From positions 1-64,000 of the forward strand of contig JAPVXR010000007.1 of the NCBI GenBank assembly GCA_027214385.1: 64,000 nucleotides of DNA. Direction: 5' to 3'. Positions within the stretch are counted from its first letter, which is position 1; the number at the start of each line of letters is the position of its first letter. A program made the translations under genes and the position numbers. Of the stretch, positions 1 through 8,260 are shown piece after piece. The notes below the pieces were generated by a model, which had not been told where the DNA came from, made no database searches, and saw only the letters and a program-made list of their open reading frames with translations. This stretch comes from Cryomorphaceae bacterium 1068. Its GTDB lineage: Bacteria > Bacteroidota > Bacteroidia > Flavobacteriales_D > Cryomorphaceae.

Positions 1-495
1 TGGGAAACAGCTACTGAGATCAATAATGATTATTTCGTCGTTGAAAGGGCGAGTGAAGATTTGGATTGGAGGCCGATATTGACGGTGACGGGAGCTGGTA
101 ATTCGAATAGTTTACTGACCTATAGTGAGAAGGACCGAGAGCCTTTGAAGGGATTGTCTTATTACCGTTTGAAGCAGGTAGATTACGACGGACAGTTTAG
201 CTATAGCGAGCCTGTAGCGATTTTCAATAATCAAGTTGAGAACTCCGAGGATGTCTTTATGTATCCGAATCCGTCCAGTTTGGGATCCGTATTTTTGAGA
301 ATACCTGAGGGACTTAATGGTTTCCGAACGGAGCTCAGGCTTTTCGATCTGTCGGGTAAGCTATTGCAGACGGAGCTTTACGATGCCAACTCGGATGTGT
401 ACGAAATGAAGTATGGGGATTTGATACCGGGGATTTATTTGATTCAGATCAATTCAGAGATGCTGAACGATACGAAGAAGTTGGTTGTGAAATAG
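1..495 (+). CDS. T9SS type A sorting domain protein, C-terminal fragment
   Basis: The frame is open from base 1, so the gene starts outside the window and only about 164 residues are visible. They show the usual tail of a secreted Bacteroidota protein: a fibronectin/beta-sandwich-like segment ending in YYRLKQVDYDG, then a type IX secretion type A sorting domain that begins at MYPNPSS, contains the FDLSGKLL strand and GIYLIQI, and ends in KKLVVK. The domain directs export across the outer membrane and is normally cleaved off. The catalytic or binding part is not in the window, so the function of the protein cannot be told. A strong terminator follows about 50 bp downstream. Confidence 0.85.
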   Translation, partial: WETATEINNDYFVVERASEDLDWRPILTVTGAGNSNSLLTYSEKDREPLKGLSYYRLKQVDYDGQFSYSEPVAIFNNQVENSEDVFMYPNPSSLGSVFLRIPEGLNGFRTELRLFDLSGKLLQTELYDANSDVYEMKYGDLIPGIYLIQINSEMLNDTKKLVVK

Positions 496-543
496 ACAGA
501 AGATTTTAAATATCACGATTTAGAACAAATACAACGAGTTAGG

Positions 544-574
544 GAGGGGCCATTTTGGAGCCTCTCTTTTTTTT
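544..574 (+). terminator. Rho-independent terminator after the T9SS protein
   Basis: A stem GAGGGGC (544-550) pairs with GCCTCTC (560-566), with one G-U pair and a 9-nt loop. Eight T residues follow at 567-574. It ends the transcript of the preceding gene and isolates the next one. Confidence 0.8.
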
Positions 575-632
575 ATATATTAAATTAGCCAAGTAGTTTT
601 TTGTATTTTCGCATAACACCCATCTACTATTC

Positions 633-2150
633 ATGTCCAAACAGGATAGATTTTCTGAATTGGTTTCTATCTATTCCGCCTTGAGTCGGAATGAAAAAGA
701 AACCGTATCGATATACACCAAGGCTTTTGAGAACAGATCTCACAAGGACTTTAAAGAAATCGGAGGTTTAATAGATCTGATTGATGCCAATCCGGATATT
801 AGCCGTGTTAAGGCCGCCAAGGCGCTTAAGATCGACAAGATGCCCAAGCTTCAGCAAAATTCGTTGATTCTAAGAACAAAGGATATTGTATTGGAGTGCT
901 TGACGCTGACTCAAAATATTGATCGACCGGGAGAGTATAGCAATCAGTTTCGGAACAGGTCTTTGAATCAGAAGCGCCTGGAGCAATCGAAAATATTTTT
1001 GTCCAGAGGAGAGCAGGAAATTGCCGAAAAGCTACTTCAAGAAATAGAAAACAGAGCGGAAAAATACGAGTTGTTTGATCAAGTTGTGGAGGCCAAAGAA
1101 TTGTTGAAGTTTTCTTATTCGACTTATCGGGCATCTCGAACCATCATCCGGTATGAGTCTGAAATAAAGCGCGCCAATGAGTTGAATCACCATCTCCACG
1201 AGGCTAGAAATATCTATGCAGATTTTTTGTTCCACTTGAGACGTGATGAGAATAATCTCGAAGAACAGAAGGAGCGATTAAGCAGGTTAAAAGAACTTGA
1301 GACCACATCAAGATCTGCAACAATCGGATTTTTACGCGCTATGGGGGAAGTATCTCTTATGCAGAGAGCTGAGGAGTATGAATCGGCTATAAAGTTGATG
1401 GAGGCACTAGTGGAAATAAGGTTATACAGTCCACCGCTTCAATCCAACCAAGGTGTAAGTGAACTGAAAACGGAAATAGGAGAAACCCAAGTGGCTCTCA
1501 GGAATTTCAGGACGGCGCGAAACAGTTTTATCGCTGCGGATCAGCTGGTAAAAAACGATACCTACGAGAGTTATCGGAATCGGAAGAATCTAATGTTACT
1601 CGATTTTTACGAGTCAAACTTGTATGGGCTCGATGAAGAAATCGAAAAGAAAATTTCGTCATTCTATACATCGAGAATTCCCTATGCCTCGGCTTTTTAT
1701 CACTTCTTAAAGGCGCTATATCTCCTCTCCGAAAAGAACTATTCCAAGGCGGCAGAAATATTAAGTGCAGAAATTGAAGCGATCAAGGACACTTCTGACG
1801 AGGAGCGATTTTATCGAAACGTTTATTTGTTCGTTGCAGGTTTTGGCTTGCAAAAAACAAAGAAACGGACAGGAAAGAGTCACTGCGCACAAGCTCTCGT
1901 GAATCTGTCAAAGATGAAAAAGACCAAGCTCAGCGATAGAGAGCTATTGATCATCACGATTTTCAGTCAGATCAAATCGGCCGGATACGATATGAAACGG
2001 TTTTTGACCCTGAACGCCAAACAATTAGAAAGGCTAGAGAGCAATCGCCCCGGATTGAGATGGGTTCCTCTTTCAGACGAGGTTATTCCACTTCAGAATT
2101 GGATTCACCATCAGATTGACAGGCGAAAGAAACTCAATAAGATCTCCTAG
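633..2150 (+). CDS. Helical (TPR-like) protein of unknown function, 505 aa
   Basis: I do not recognise this protein as a named family. There is no signal peptide or membrane segment, and the composition is highly charged and almost all alpha-helical. Residues from about 110 to 420 contain repeated helix pairs such as FLSRGEQEIAEKLLQEIENRA and FYHFLKALYLLSEKNYSKAAEIL, which look like degenerate tetratricopeptide repeats, so a cytoplasmic scaffold role is plausible. The ATG at 633 is the first in the frame. A weak -7-like box (TATTTTCG, 604-611) lies about 22 bp upstream. The gene stands alone between a terminator and a convergent operon, overlapping the end of the DUF3299-like gene by 4 bp. 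Proteins of this size and style are common, uncharacterised, in Flavobacteriales. Confidence 0.7.
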   Translation: MSKQDRFSELVSIYSALSRNEKETVSIYTKAFENRSHKDFKEIGGLIDLIDANPDISRVKAAKALKIDKMPKLQQNSLILRTKDIVLECLTLTQNIDRPGEYSNQFRNRSLNQKRLEQSKIFLSRGEQEIAEKLLQEIENRAEKYELFDQVVEAKELLKFSYSTYRASRTIIRYESEIKRANELNHHLHEARNIYADFLFHLRRDENNLEEQKERLSRLKELETTSRSATIGFLRAMGEVSLMQRAEEYESAIKLMEALVEIRLYSPPLQSNQGVSELKTEIGETQVALRNFRTARNSFIAADQLVKNDTYESYRNRKNLMLLDFYESNLYGLDEEIEKKISSFYTSRIPYASAFYHFLKALYLLSEKNYSKAAEILSAEIEAIKDTSDEERFYRNVYLFVAGFGLQKTKKRTGKSHCAQALVNLSKMKKTKLSDRELLIITIFSQIKSAGYDMKRFLTLNAKQLERLESNRPGLRWVPLSDEVIPLQNWIHHQIDRRKKLNKIS

Positions 2151-2584
2151 TCTTTTGCCTTTGCATTCCGCAGGACGTAAACCAATTCATCGACATTGGT
2201 ATCGTTCAATTCGAGAGTCCCTGTCAGAGTAATTCTCTGATCGGTTTTAAAGGTTTGATCGGGCTGAGCAAAGTAAACCGCCATGACTGATTCGGGCCCT
2301 GCGTTTCCGCAAAAGAAGCAAGCGCTGAAGGGAAAAGCGGATAATACGTATTGGTTCAATTCAACATCGACAGGGATGATGTAGCCTGTGATTGCGATTT
2401 CTTGTCCATCGAGGGACTTTTGCTTTTCCTTAAAGAGGGGATAATACACGTACATATCATCAGACTCCAGGTAGACATCTTTGAAGGTGATGTCCATTAA
2501 ATTGGTCCATGAGGTTTCCGTTTGTGCTTTCAGCGAAAGCATGGAGAAGAGGGCAATAATAATGAGCAGAGTCTTATTTGACAT
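2147..2584 (-). CDS. DUF3299-like secreted protein with a CxxCG motif
   Basis: A protein of about 145 residues with a signal peptide (MSNKTLLIIIALFSMLSLKAQ). The body resembles the DUF3299 family, with the pattern 'LDGQEIAITGYIIPVD ... L.PFSACFFCG ... V.AVYF ... LTGTLELN', which looks like a small OB-like barrel. The internal ATG at 2584 is preferred over an upstream one at 2611 because it starts exactly at a signal peptide. The gene overlaps the upstream permease stop by 11 bp, so the two are translationally coupled. In several bacteria DUF3299-type proteins are encoded beside MacB/LolE-type ABC exporters, some in metal-regulated operons. The adjacent Cys pair could bind a metal, but that is inference. 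Confidence 0.65.
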   Translation of the reverse strand: MSNKTLLIIIALFSMLSLKAQTETSWTNLMDITFKDVYLESDDMYVYYPLFKEKQKSLDGQEIAITGYIIPVDVELNQYVLSAFPFSACFFCGNAGPESVMAVYFAQPDQTFKTDQRITLTGTLELNDTNVDELVYVLRNAKAKD

Positions 2585-3755
2585 CGGATGAAAGTACTTT
2601 AGAAACATCAATTTTAACTGTTCTCAAGGCGGGCAATAATGCTGCCAAAAGCGATAGCAATAGGGTAATTCCAACGATAATCCACTCGCTCGGAGAAACG
2701 TTTAGGAAGGAGATAGTGATTCCAAATTGATCTCCTGCATAGTCATTCAAAGCAAGAATTCCCGTATGCGAAACGAGGAGGCCAAGAACGATTCCGACGA
2801 GGCTGAGCAGGAGAGCCTCGATCATGATCATGAGGAAAACCTGAGCACGTGTAGCTCCCATGGAGCGAATAAGGGCCAATTCAAATACACGGTCTTTCAG
2901 TGAATTAACCATAGATACGAAGATACTTACGGCACCGAGGAAGAGCACCGATAGCGCTACGATGCGTAAAGTCGAAATTCCAATGGCAAATAATTCGAAG
3001 AGTCTGTTCACTTCTATGGATGGAAGAGCCGCTTGCATGGAGGTTTTGTCGTTCACCATTCGCGGGAGGCTAATCATGCCCATTTTATTTTTGAACTTCA
3101 CCAGCATGGCGGTAATTTCCTTTTCGGCTGAGTCTCCCTCATGAGCATGAACCTCCCAGATACTCTCCGGTTCGGTTAGGATCAATTTGTCCAAGACAGA
3201 ACCCGAAGGTTTGAGTATTCCCTTGACGGTAAAAGGGTGATCTTCGTGGGTTTCGGCTCCCTCATCGGCGCCGTGAGCACTGTAGAAGTTATCGCCCACT
3301 TTCAAGCTATTCTCGGTAGCTACGATGGAGCCAACCACCGCTTCAAAGGGAGCTTGATAGAGTTGACCATCAAGGATTTCAGCATCGTAGAGCTGGATGT
3401 AGTCATGAGACGTACCGATAATTCTTCTGCCCTTGTAGCTATCGCCATAGGAGAGCTGAATGGTAGATTCGACGAGTCGATTCTTTGCGAGTTGCTCAGC
3501 TTCCGCCAATGGGATATTGCCCGTGGGATTATCTATTTGGTAAACTGCTGAGAGGATGAGTTGGAGGGGGCTGCCCTTTGCTCCCACTACCATATCCACG
3601 CCGCGGATATTCTTTTTGAAGCCCTCATCTAAGGCTCCTCCGACCAGCACGAGCAAAGAAGCGAGAGCCACACCCATGGTGAGCATGATGAGGGTGAGGA
3701 TGGCCGGGTAGGGCTTGCTCGTAATATTCTTCAAGCTTATTTTGACCAAATTCAT
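2574..3755 (-). CDS. FtsX/MacB-family ABC transporter permease
   Basis: A 393-residue inner-membrane permease. It has one N-terminal membrane helix (about residues 18-42), a long periplasmic MacB-like domain (about 45-260, beginning MVVGAKGSPLQLILSAVY) and three C-terminal helices (about 270-390) of the FtsX fold, with the typical LIRSMGATRAQVFLMIM segment between them. Such permeases do not form a channel; they use cytoplasmic ATP hydrolysis to move periplasmic or lipid-attached substrates. It overlaps the ATPase gene by 4 bp and the DUF3299-like gene by 11 bp, so the three form one operon. The substrate is unknown; lipoprotein release (LolCE) is less likely because this subfamily travels with DUF3299 proteins. 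Confidence 0.85.
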   Translation of the reverse strand: MNLVKISLKNITSKPYPAILTLIMLTMGVALASLLVLVGGALDEGFKKNIRGVDMVVGAKGSPLQLILSAVYQIDNPTGNIPLAEAEQLAKNRLVESTIQLSYGDSYKGRRIIGTSHDYIQLYDAEILDGQLYQAPFEAVVGSIVATENSLKVGDNFYSAHGADEGAETHEDHPFTVKGILKPSGSVLDKLILTEPESIWEVHAHEGDSAEKEITAMLVKFKNKMGMISLPRMVNDKTSMQAALPSIEVNRLFELFAIGISTLRIVALSVLFLGAVSIFVSMVNSLKDRVFELALIRSMGATRAQVFLMIMIEALLLSLVGIVLGLLVSHTGILALNDYAGDQFGITISFLNVSPSEWIIVGITLLLSLLAALLPALRTVKIDVSKVLSSDVK

Positions 3756-4396
3756 AGTTCCACTTGGTTTTCAAATTTGGGCTTGAGTCGATTATCATGG
3801 GTCACGATGACCAAAGTGGCTCCATTTTTTTCGGCTTCATTGACCAATAAGTCCAAGACTTTCATGGCATTCACATCGTCGAGGCTTGAAGTTGGCTCAT
3901 CGGCTAGAACTATATCGGGCGAGGTAGACATAGCTCTGGCAATGGCTAAGCGCTGACGCTCCCCACCACTGAGTTCGTTGGTTTTCTTTTTGGCGTATTT
4001 GTCAATCCCCAATTCCGTCAAGAGATCCATGGCAAAAGATGTATTTACTTTCTTGGCACCGAAATACTGGGCAGCCATCACATTTTCCAAAACATTCAAG
4101 GATTGAATAAAGGAGGCTTGCTGAAAGATAAAGCCGATGTGCTTCCCTCGAAAGGCATCTCTTTGACTTTTAGTCATGGCGGACATTTCCTCATCTTGAA
4201 TCCAAATCTCACCCGATTGGATCGAAGTGAGACCACCTAGGAGATGGAGCAAGGTGGTTTTCCCCACACCCGATTTTCCTGATATCAAAAGGTGTTGGCC
4301 TTCACGACAAAGAATATCGGGAAAGTTGATTTTTTCATCGGAAGCATAGCGATGTGAAAGCTGTGAGGTTCTTAAGACAATGCTTTTTTCGTCCAT
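3752..4396 (-). CDS. LolD/MacB-type ABC transporter ATP-binding protein
   Basis: A 214-residue nucleotide-binding subunit with a complete motif set: Walker A GKSGVGKTT (about residues 40-48), a Q-loop in GFIFQQASF, the signature LSGGERQR (about 141), Walker B IVLADEPTSSLD and a switch histidine in IVTHD. The short length and the LADEPTSSLD sequence place it with the LolD/MacB group of three-gene exporters. It is the first gene of the operon with the FtsX-like permease and the DUF3299-like protein, overlapping the permease start by 4 bp. Confidence 0.88.
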   Translation of the reverse strand: MDEKSIVLRTSQLSHRYASDEKINFPDILCREGQHLLISGKSGVGKTTLLHLLGGLTSIQSGEIWIQDEEMSAMTKSQRDAFRGKHIGFIFQQASFIQSLNVLENVMAAQYFGAKKVNTSFAMDLLTELGIDKYAKKKTNELSGGERQRLAIARAMSTSPDIVLADEPTSSLDDVNAMKVLDLLVNEAEKNGATLVIVTHDNRLKPKFENQVEL

Positions 4397-4730
4397 AGAT
4401 GCTTTCGCAAAGTTAACGATAAGAAAACGTATGGGTTTGACAATTGTGTAAATCGGAAGTAACCTTTTCCATCGGATGATGACCCATTTAGTAGCAGGTA
4501 GTCCTACTACTCATTAGATTGACTTTTTTTATCTTCCTTTTGCGTTATTGATGCCTGTTAGCTTAAACAGTAATTCGTGAGCTCAGCCGCTTACTGCGTC
4601 TTCGGTTGACGCAAAGTGCAGCAAAAGTCAAGAACCAAAAAATGCTTCTGCCTGCTCTGCAATTGATGCAAAAAATCATGAAACAAGTCATCTCTCACAT
4701 AGATTGAAGGCTTTTCCTTTTCTTAGGGAA
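4397..4730. other. 334-bp divergent intergenic region with two hairpins
   Basis: No gene is supported here. A hairpin at 4490-4511 (AGTAGCAGG / CCTACTACT, one mismatch) is followed by a T-rich stretch, and a second at 4595-4613 (TGCGTC-TTCGGTT-GACGCA) is strong. The part from about 4580 to 4700 is an open frame in phase with the downstream GSCFA gene but has no ATG and a serine/alanine-rich, low-information translation. The composition resembles the short dispersed repeats often seen between genes in Bacteroidota, but no second copy exists in this window, so that is only a suggestion. The promoters for both flanking genes must lie here. Confidence 0.35.
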
Positions 4731-5708
4731 ATGAATTTGTTCACTCAGGTACCATTTCCCGATGCGAAGAAAATGATCGATTACCAATCACGATTGGTTT
4801 TTATCGGGAGTTGTTTTACCGAGGAAATCGGAAGGTGGTTAAGTGATTTAAAGTTCACGAGTCATATCAACCCCTATGGAATCACTTACAATCCCATCAG
4901 TATGGCCAATCAAATCAAGGACTCACTAGAGGGGAGAGATTTAAAGCGAAAGGATATTCAGGAAAAAGACGGGTCTTTTTTTCACCCCGATTTTCACAGT
5001 TCGATGAATCGATCGTCCATTGATGATTTTCAAAAGAATGCGAGAGAGAGCGGAGAGGTTTTGCGAAAGGAGTTGAAATCTGCTGATTTTCTCTTTCTCA
5101 CCTTTGGCACCTCCATTGCCTTTGAATGGAAAAAGTCAAATCAGGTAGTCAATAACTGCCACCGGTTGCCTTCGGGTGATTTCAAGAAAGTGATGCTTTC
5201 TGAAAAAAGGATGACTGAAGAATTGGTCACTGCGATTGAGCAAATCAAGGCAGTCAATCCAAAAGTTGGAATTGTTCTAACCGTCTCCCCTATTCGTCAT
5301 TTGCGACATGGAGCCGTGCAAAACCAGCGTTCGAAGGCGCGGCTATTGAAATTATGCGAAAGCCTAGAAGCTCAATTCAATAGTTGCACCTATCTTCCCA
5401 TCTACGAGTTGGTCATGGACGAATTGAGAGACTACCGCTATTACCGTCAGGATGATTTGATTCACCTTAATGAAGGAGGTTTGGAGGTGATCAAAGATCG
5501 TTTTATGACGAGTATGATTGATTCGGCGAGTTTCCCAACGATTCGTAAAGTCGAGAAATGGCAGAGGTCGATAACTCACCGCATTCAAAATGAGGAAAGC
5601 GAAGGGGCTAAGAAGTTTAAGCAGCAGCTGATTGAGTTGACCGAAGGGTTGAATAAGGAATTGCGCGGACGTTTTAGTGAGGAACTGACTCGACTTAAAT
5701 CATCGTAA
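4731..5708 (+). CDS. GSCFA family protein
   Basis: A protein of about 325 residues belonging to the GSCFA family, named for the motif that appears here as FIGSCFTEEIG (about residues 22-32), followed by INPYGITYNPISM and FLTFGTSIAFE. The fold is related to SGNH hydrolases: GSCF would hold the serine block, and HLNEGG near residue 250 is the position of the D/N-x-x-H-like block. The enzymatic activity of the family is not established. The ATG at 4731 is chosen because GSCFA proteins start about 20 residues before the GSCF motif; a TTG at 4704 would add nine unlikely residues. The 3' end overlaps the convergent Rossmann-fold gene by 14 bp. Confidence 0.85.
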   Translation: MNLFTQVPFPDAKKMIDYQSRLVFIGSCFTEEIGRWLSDLKFTSHINPYGITYNPISMANQIKDSLEGRDLKRKDIQEKDGSFFHPDFHSSMNRSSIDDFQKNARESGEVLRKELKSADFLFLTFGTSIAFEWKKSNQVVNNCHRLPSGDFKKVMLSEKRMTEELVTAIEQIKAVNPKVGIVLTVSPIRHLRHGAVQNQRSKARLLKLCESLEAQFNSCTYLPIYELVMDELRDYRYYRQDDLIHLNEGGLEVIKDRFMTSMIDSASFPTIRKVEKWQRSITHRIQNEESEGAKKFKQQLIELTEGLNKELRGRFSEELTRLKSS

Positions 5709-6501
5709 AAGGATCTTCGAACTTGAATTTCACTCCCAATTTTTCTTTGGACCATTGGGCTTCTATTTTTTTCCCAGTGGAATTATCATTTTGATCGAAG
5801 GAGGGGATTTCCAGATTCATTTTAGCCGCCATGGTTCGGTAGTATTCTTCTTTGTTTGGATGCCAGGCTGCCGCAGCATGAAAAACTCTGCCAGATACAT
5901 TTTCTGCGGAGAGAATAGCAGAAGTCATTGCAATCAAGTCTTCGCGGTGAACGAGATTGACGGGGTTCATTGGTCCCGAGACGCCTTTCCTACCCGCCAG
6001 AAACTTGGCAGGATGTCGGTTGCCCCCCACTAAGCCCGCAGGTCTCAAGATCAAGGTTTCACAAGAAGAAATCGAAAGGAATCGTTTCTCGGCATCGAAT
6101 AGAATGTGCCCACCCGTGGTTGAAGGAATAGGAAGCGTTTCTTCATCCACACGTCCTTCATTTTCACCAAACACTCCTGTGGAAGAAACGAATAAGGCGC
6201 GTTTGATGGGTGATAATGCTATGCCGTCAAGAACGACATCCATGATTTTTCGGTAGTTGCTTTCAGCGTTTTGACTTCTCGAATTGGGTGGGATATTTAA
6301 AACGAGGAGTTCTGCATCGAATACATCAGACAAAGGAGTACCTAAGGGCTCCGGATTGAAGGTGAGCGGTAAAGTCTTTATACGGGTTTGTTGATCAGAG
6401 ACATCTCTCTTGGTTCCAAAAACGTCGTATTCATTGTTCAATGCCTTTGCAAGTTCCAGCCCGAACCAGCCCAATCCGACTATGCTCAATCGTTTTTTCA
6501 T
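5695..6501 (-). CDS. NAD(P)-binding Rossmann-fold protein, SDR/YeeZ-like
   Basis: A 268-residue protein with an N-terminal dinucleotide-binding motif (IVGLGWFGLELAKAL, GxGxxG type) and later segments typical of atypical short-chain dehydrogenases of the YeeZ group: LFVSSTGVFGENEGRVDEET, LILRPAGLVGGNRHP and NLVHREDL. The substrate is unknown; the family includes nucleoside-sugar epimerase-like proteins. Its start overlaps the stop of the ABC ATPase gene by 4 bp, so it is the last gene of the iron/B12-type importer operon. That linkage suggests either a link to metal-chelate handling or simple co-transcription. Confidence 0.75.
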   Translation of the reverse strand: MKKRLSIVGLGWFGLELAKALNNEYDVFGTKRDVSDQQTRIKTLPLTFNPEPLGTPLSDVFDAELLVLNIPPNSRSQNAESNYRKIMDVVLDGIALSPIKRALFVSSTGVFGENEGRVDEETLPIPSTTGGHILFDAEKRFLSISSCETLILRPAGLVGGNRHPAKFLAGRKGVSGPMNPVNLVHREDLIAMTSAILSAENVSGRVFHAAAAWHPNKEEYYRTMAAKMNLEIPSFDQNDNSTGKKIEAQWSKEKLGVKFKFEDPFTMI

Positions 6502-7250
6502 ATGTCAAAGAGAAGGTTGCCGTTTTCTACTCTGATTTTATCCGTTTTCAGGAATCCGCAGAGCAATTCATGGTTCATCATCCGTTCGGCATTGCCAAAA
6601 GCGGCTTTTCCATTTCCATCAAAAAGCAAAATATGATCCGCCATCTTGAAGGCCAAGGCCAAATGGTGGGTAGACATTACAATGGTCTTTCCTTGGATGG
6701 CAAGGTTTTTTAATACTTGGACAAAATCCAAAGCTGCGGGTAAGTCAAGGTGGGTTGTAGGTTCGTCGAGAAAAAGAATATCAGTATCCTGTGCCAAGAG
6801 TTTTGCGAGCATGGCTTTGCGAAATTCGCCATCGCTGAGCGTGGTGAGTTCCTTTTCTTTTAAGGAAGTGATGCCAACTGTTTCGATAACCTCATCAATT
6901 TTGTCATGATCCTGAGCGCTCAATTTCCCGAAAAATCCGGTGAAGTTGCTTCGGCCAAGGGCGACCAGTTCTGCTACGGTAAAGCCTTCCACTCTGGCGA
7001 AATTGCTGTAAAGCGAAGCAGCGACTTTCGCTTTTTCTTTCCGATCAAAGTCAGAAAGATTCCTTCCATCCCAAGATACTTTTCCAGATAAGGGTTCTTG
7101 AAGGCCATTCAAGACGCGCATTAAACTGGACTTTCCGCTACCGTTTGAGCCAATGAATGCTGTTACCGAGCCTTTTGGTAAAAGCAGATCGAGTTCTTTT
7201 ACCAGAATTTTAGCACCGTAGCCTACCGATATTTTTTCCGTTTGGATCAT
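6498..7250 (-). CDS. FecE/HmuV-type ABC transporter ATP-binding protein
   Basis: A 250-residue nucleotide-binding subunit: Walker A GSNGSGKSS (about residues 34-42), the family-specific ELVALGRSNFTGFFG segment, signature LSDGEFRKAMLAKLLAQ, Walker B ILFLDEPTTHLD and a switch histidine in VMSTHHLALA. The signature is LSDGE rather than LSGGE, which is common in the siderophore/heme/cobalamin subfamily. It overlaps the permease gene by 4 bp upstream and the Rossmann-fold gene by 4 bp downstream. Confidence 0.88.
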   Translation of the reverse strand: MIQTEKISVGYGAKILVKELDLLLPKGSVTAFIGSNGSGKSSLMRVLNGLQEPLSGKVSWDGRNLSDFDRKEKAKVAASLYSNFARVEGFTVAELVALGRSNFTGFFGKLSAQDHDKIDEVIETVGITSLKEKELTTLSDGEFRKAMLAKLLAQDTDILFLDEPTTHLDLPAALDFVQVLKNLAIQGKTIVMSTHHLALAFKMADHILLFDGNGKAAFGNAERMMNHELLCGFLKTDKIRVENGNLLFDI

Positions 7251-8233
7251 GTCAGTATGCGGCTTTTTCGTCCTTTAAAGACGAGGTAGATTACCACAGG
7301 TGCACCCATAAAGGCACAAACAGTGTTTAGAGGAACGGCGTACTCACTGAAGGGCAATCTTGCAATGAGATCACAGAGAACGGCCAAACCACCCCCTAAA
7401 ATGAGCGTAGCAGGAAGCACAGTGCGGTGATTGGGCGTAGAGAATAGCATTCGCGCCAAATGGGGAGCAGCCAGTCCGATAAAGGCGATAGGGCCGCAAA
7501 AAGCGGTGATTATTCCCACCATAAGTCCCGTTGCAATAACCAACGTGAGTTGGAGTTTTTTGACGTTCACTCCCATGGTCTTGGCGTGGAGCTCTCCGGG
7601 CAGAAGGTGATTGAGCGGTTTGATAAAAAAAGGAGAGATGAAAAAAATGAGTAGGAGCGGGATCAATAAAATCGGGAGTTGGTTAAAGGCGATGTTGGAG
7701 AAACTACCGAAACCCCAGAAGACGAATGTTTTTAAAGAAGTTTCATCGGCATAAGCTTGGAGCAGACTGACCATTGCCGAAGTAAAAAAACCGAGCATGA
7801 GGCCAACGATGAGCACTGATGCAATGTTGGCAAATCGATGGGCGACGGCCAGAATGACGAAAAGCACGGCTATGGAGCCGATCGCTGCGGCAGATACCAC
7901 AGCCAATTGCGATGTGGCTAAGATACCGCCACCAAGGGTGAGAATCCCAACGGCGAGGGAAGAACCGCTAGAAAGACCCAAAACTGAAGGACCCGCCAGA
8001 GGATTTCGAAAAAGAGTTTGCATAAAAAGTCCGCCCAAAGCCAATCCTGCGCCACCTGCAAGCGCGGCGAATGTGCGTGGTATGCGCGACTCGCGAATGA
8101 TGATATTCTGGAGTTCATCTCCACCTCCAAAAAATGCTGAAAAGGGAATGTCGACCGACCCCAATAAAAGGGATGCGGGCACCAGCACGATTAGAATCAG
8201 GAAGCAGAATATCCACTTGACCGCTTTGGACAT
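7247..8233 (-). CDS. FecCD-family ABC transporter permease
   Basis: A 328-residue integral membrane protein of the FecCD/BtuC family with about ten hydrophobic segments. Diagnostic blocks are RIPRTFAALAGGAGLALGGLFMQTLFRNPLAGP near residue 50 (shown in part: RNPLAGPSVLGLSSG), GELHAKTMGVNV near 215, and GPIAFIGLAAPHLAR near 245, the coupling region contacting the ATPase. It carries iron-siderophore, heme or cobalamin across the inner membrane. It follows the binding-protein gene by 27 bp and overlaps the ATPase by 4 bp. Confidence 0.9.
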   Translation of the reverse strand: MSKAVKWIFCFLILIVLVPASLLLGSVDIPFSAFFGGGDELQNIIIRESRIPRTFAALAGGAGLALGGLFMQTLFRNPLAGPSVLGLSSGSSLAVGILTLGGGILATSQLAVVSAAAIGSIAVLFVILAVAHRFANIASVLIVGLMLGFFTSAMVSLLQAYADETSLKTFVFWGFGSFSNIAFNQLPILLIPLLLIFFISPFFIKPLNHLLPGELHAKTMGVNVKKLQLTLVIATGLMVGIITAFCGPIAFIGLAAPHLARMLFSTPNHRTVLPATLILGGGLAVLCDLIARLPFSEYAVPLNTVCAFMGAPVVIYLVFKGRKSRILT

Positions 8234-8260
8234 GGGCCAAAGATAAGCGTAGTAGTCAGA

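Noticed and set aside
4581-4730. N-terminal extension of the GSCFA gene
   Set aside because: The frame is open upstream to 4581, but there is no ATG or GTG start with family similarity, and the translation is low-complexity.
7797-8246. 149-codon open frame opposite the FecCD permease gene
   Set aside because: The frame mirrors a membrane protein gene; its Ala/Pro/Arg-rich product is a typical antisense artefact.
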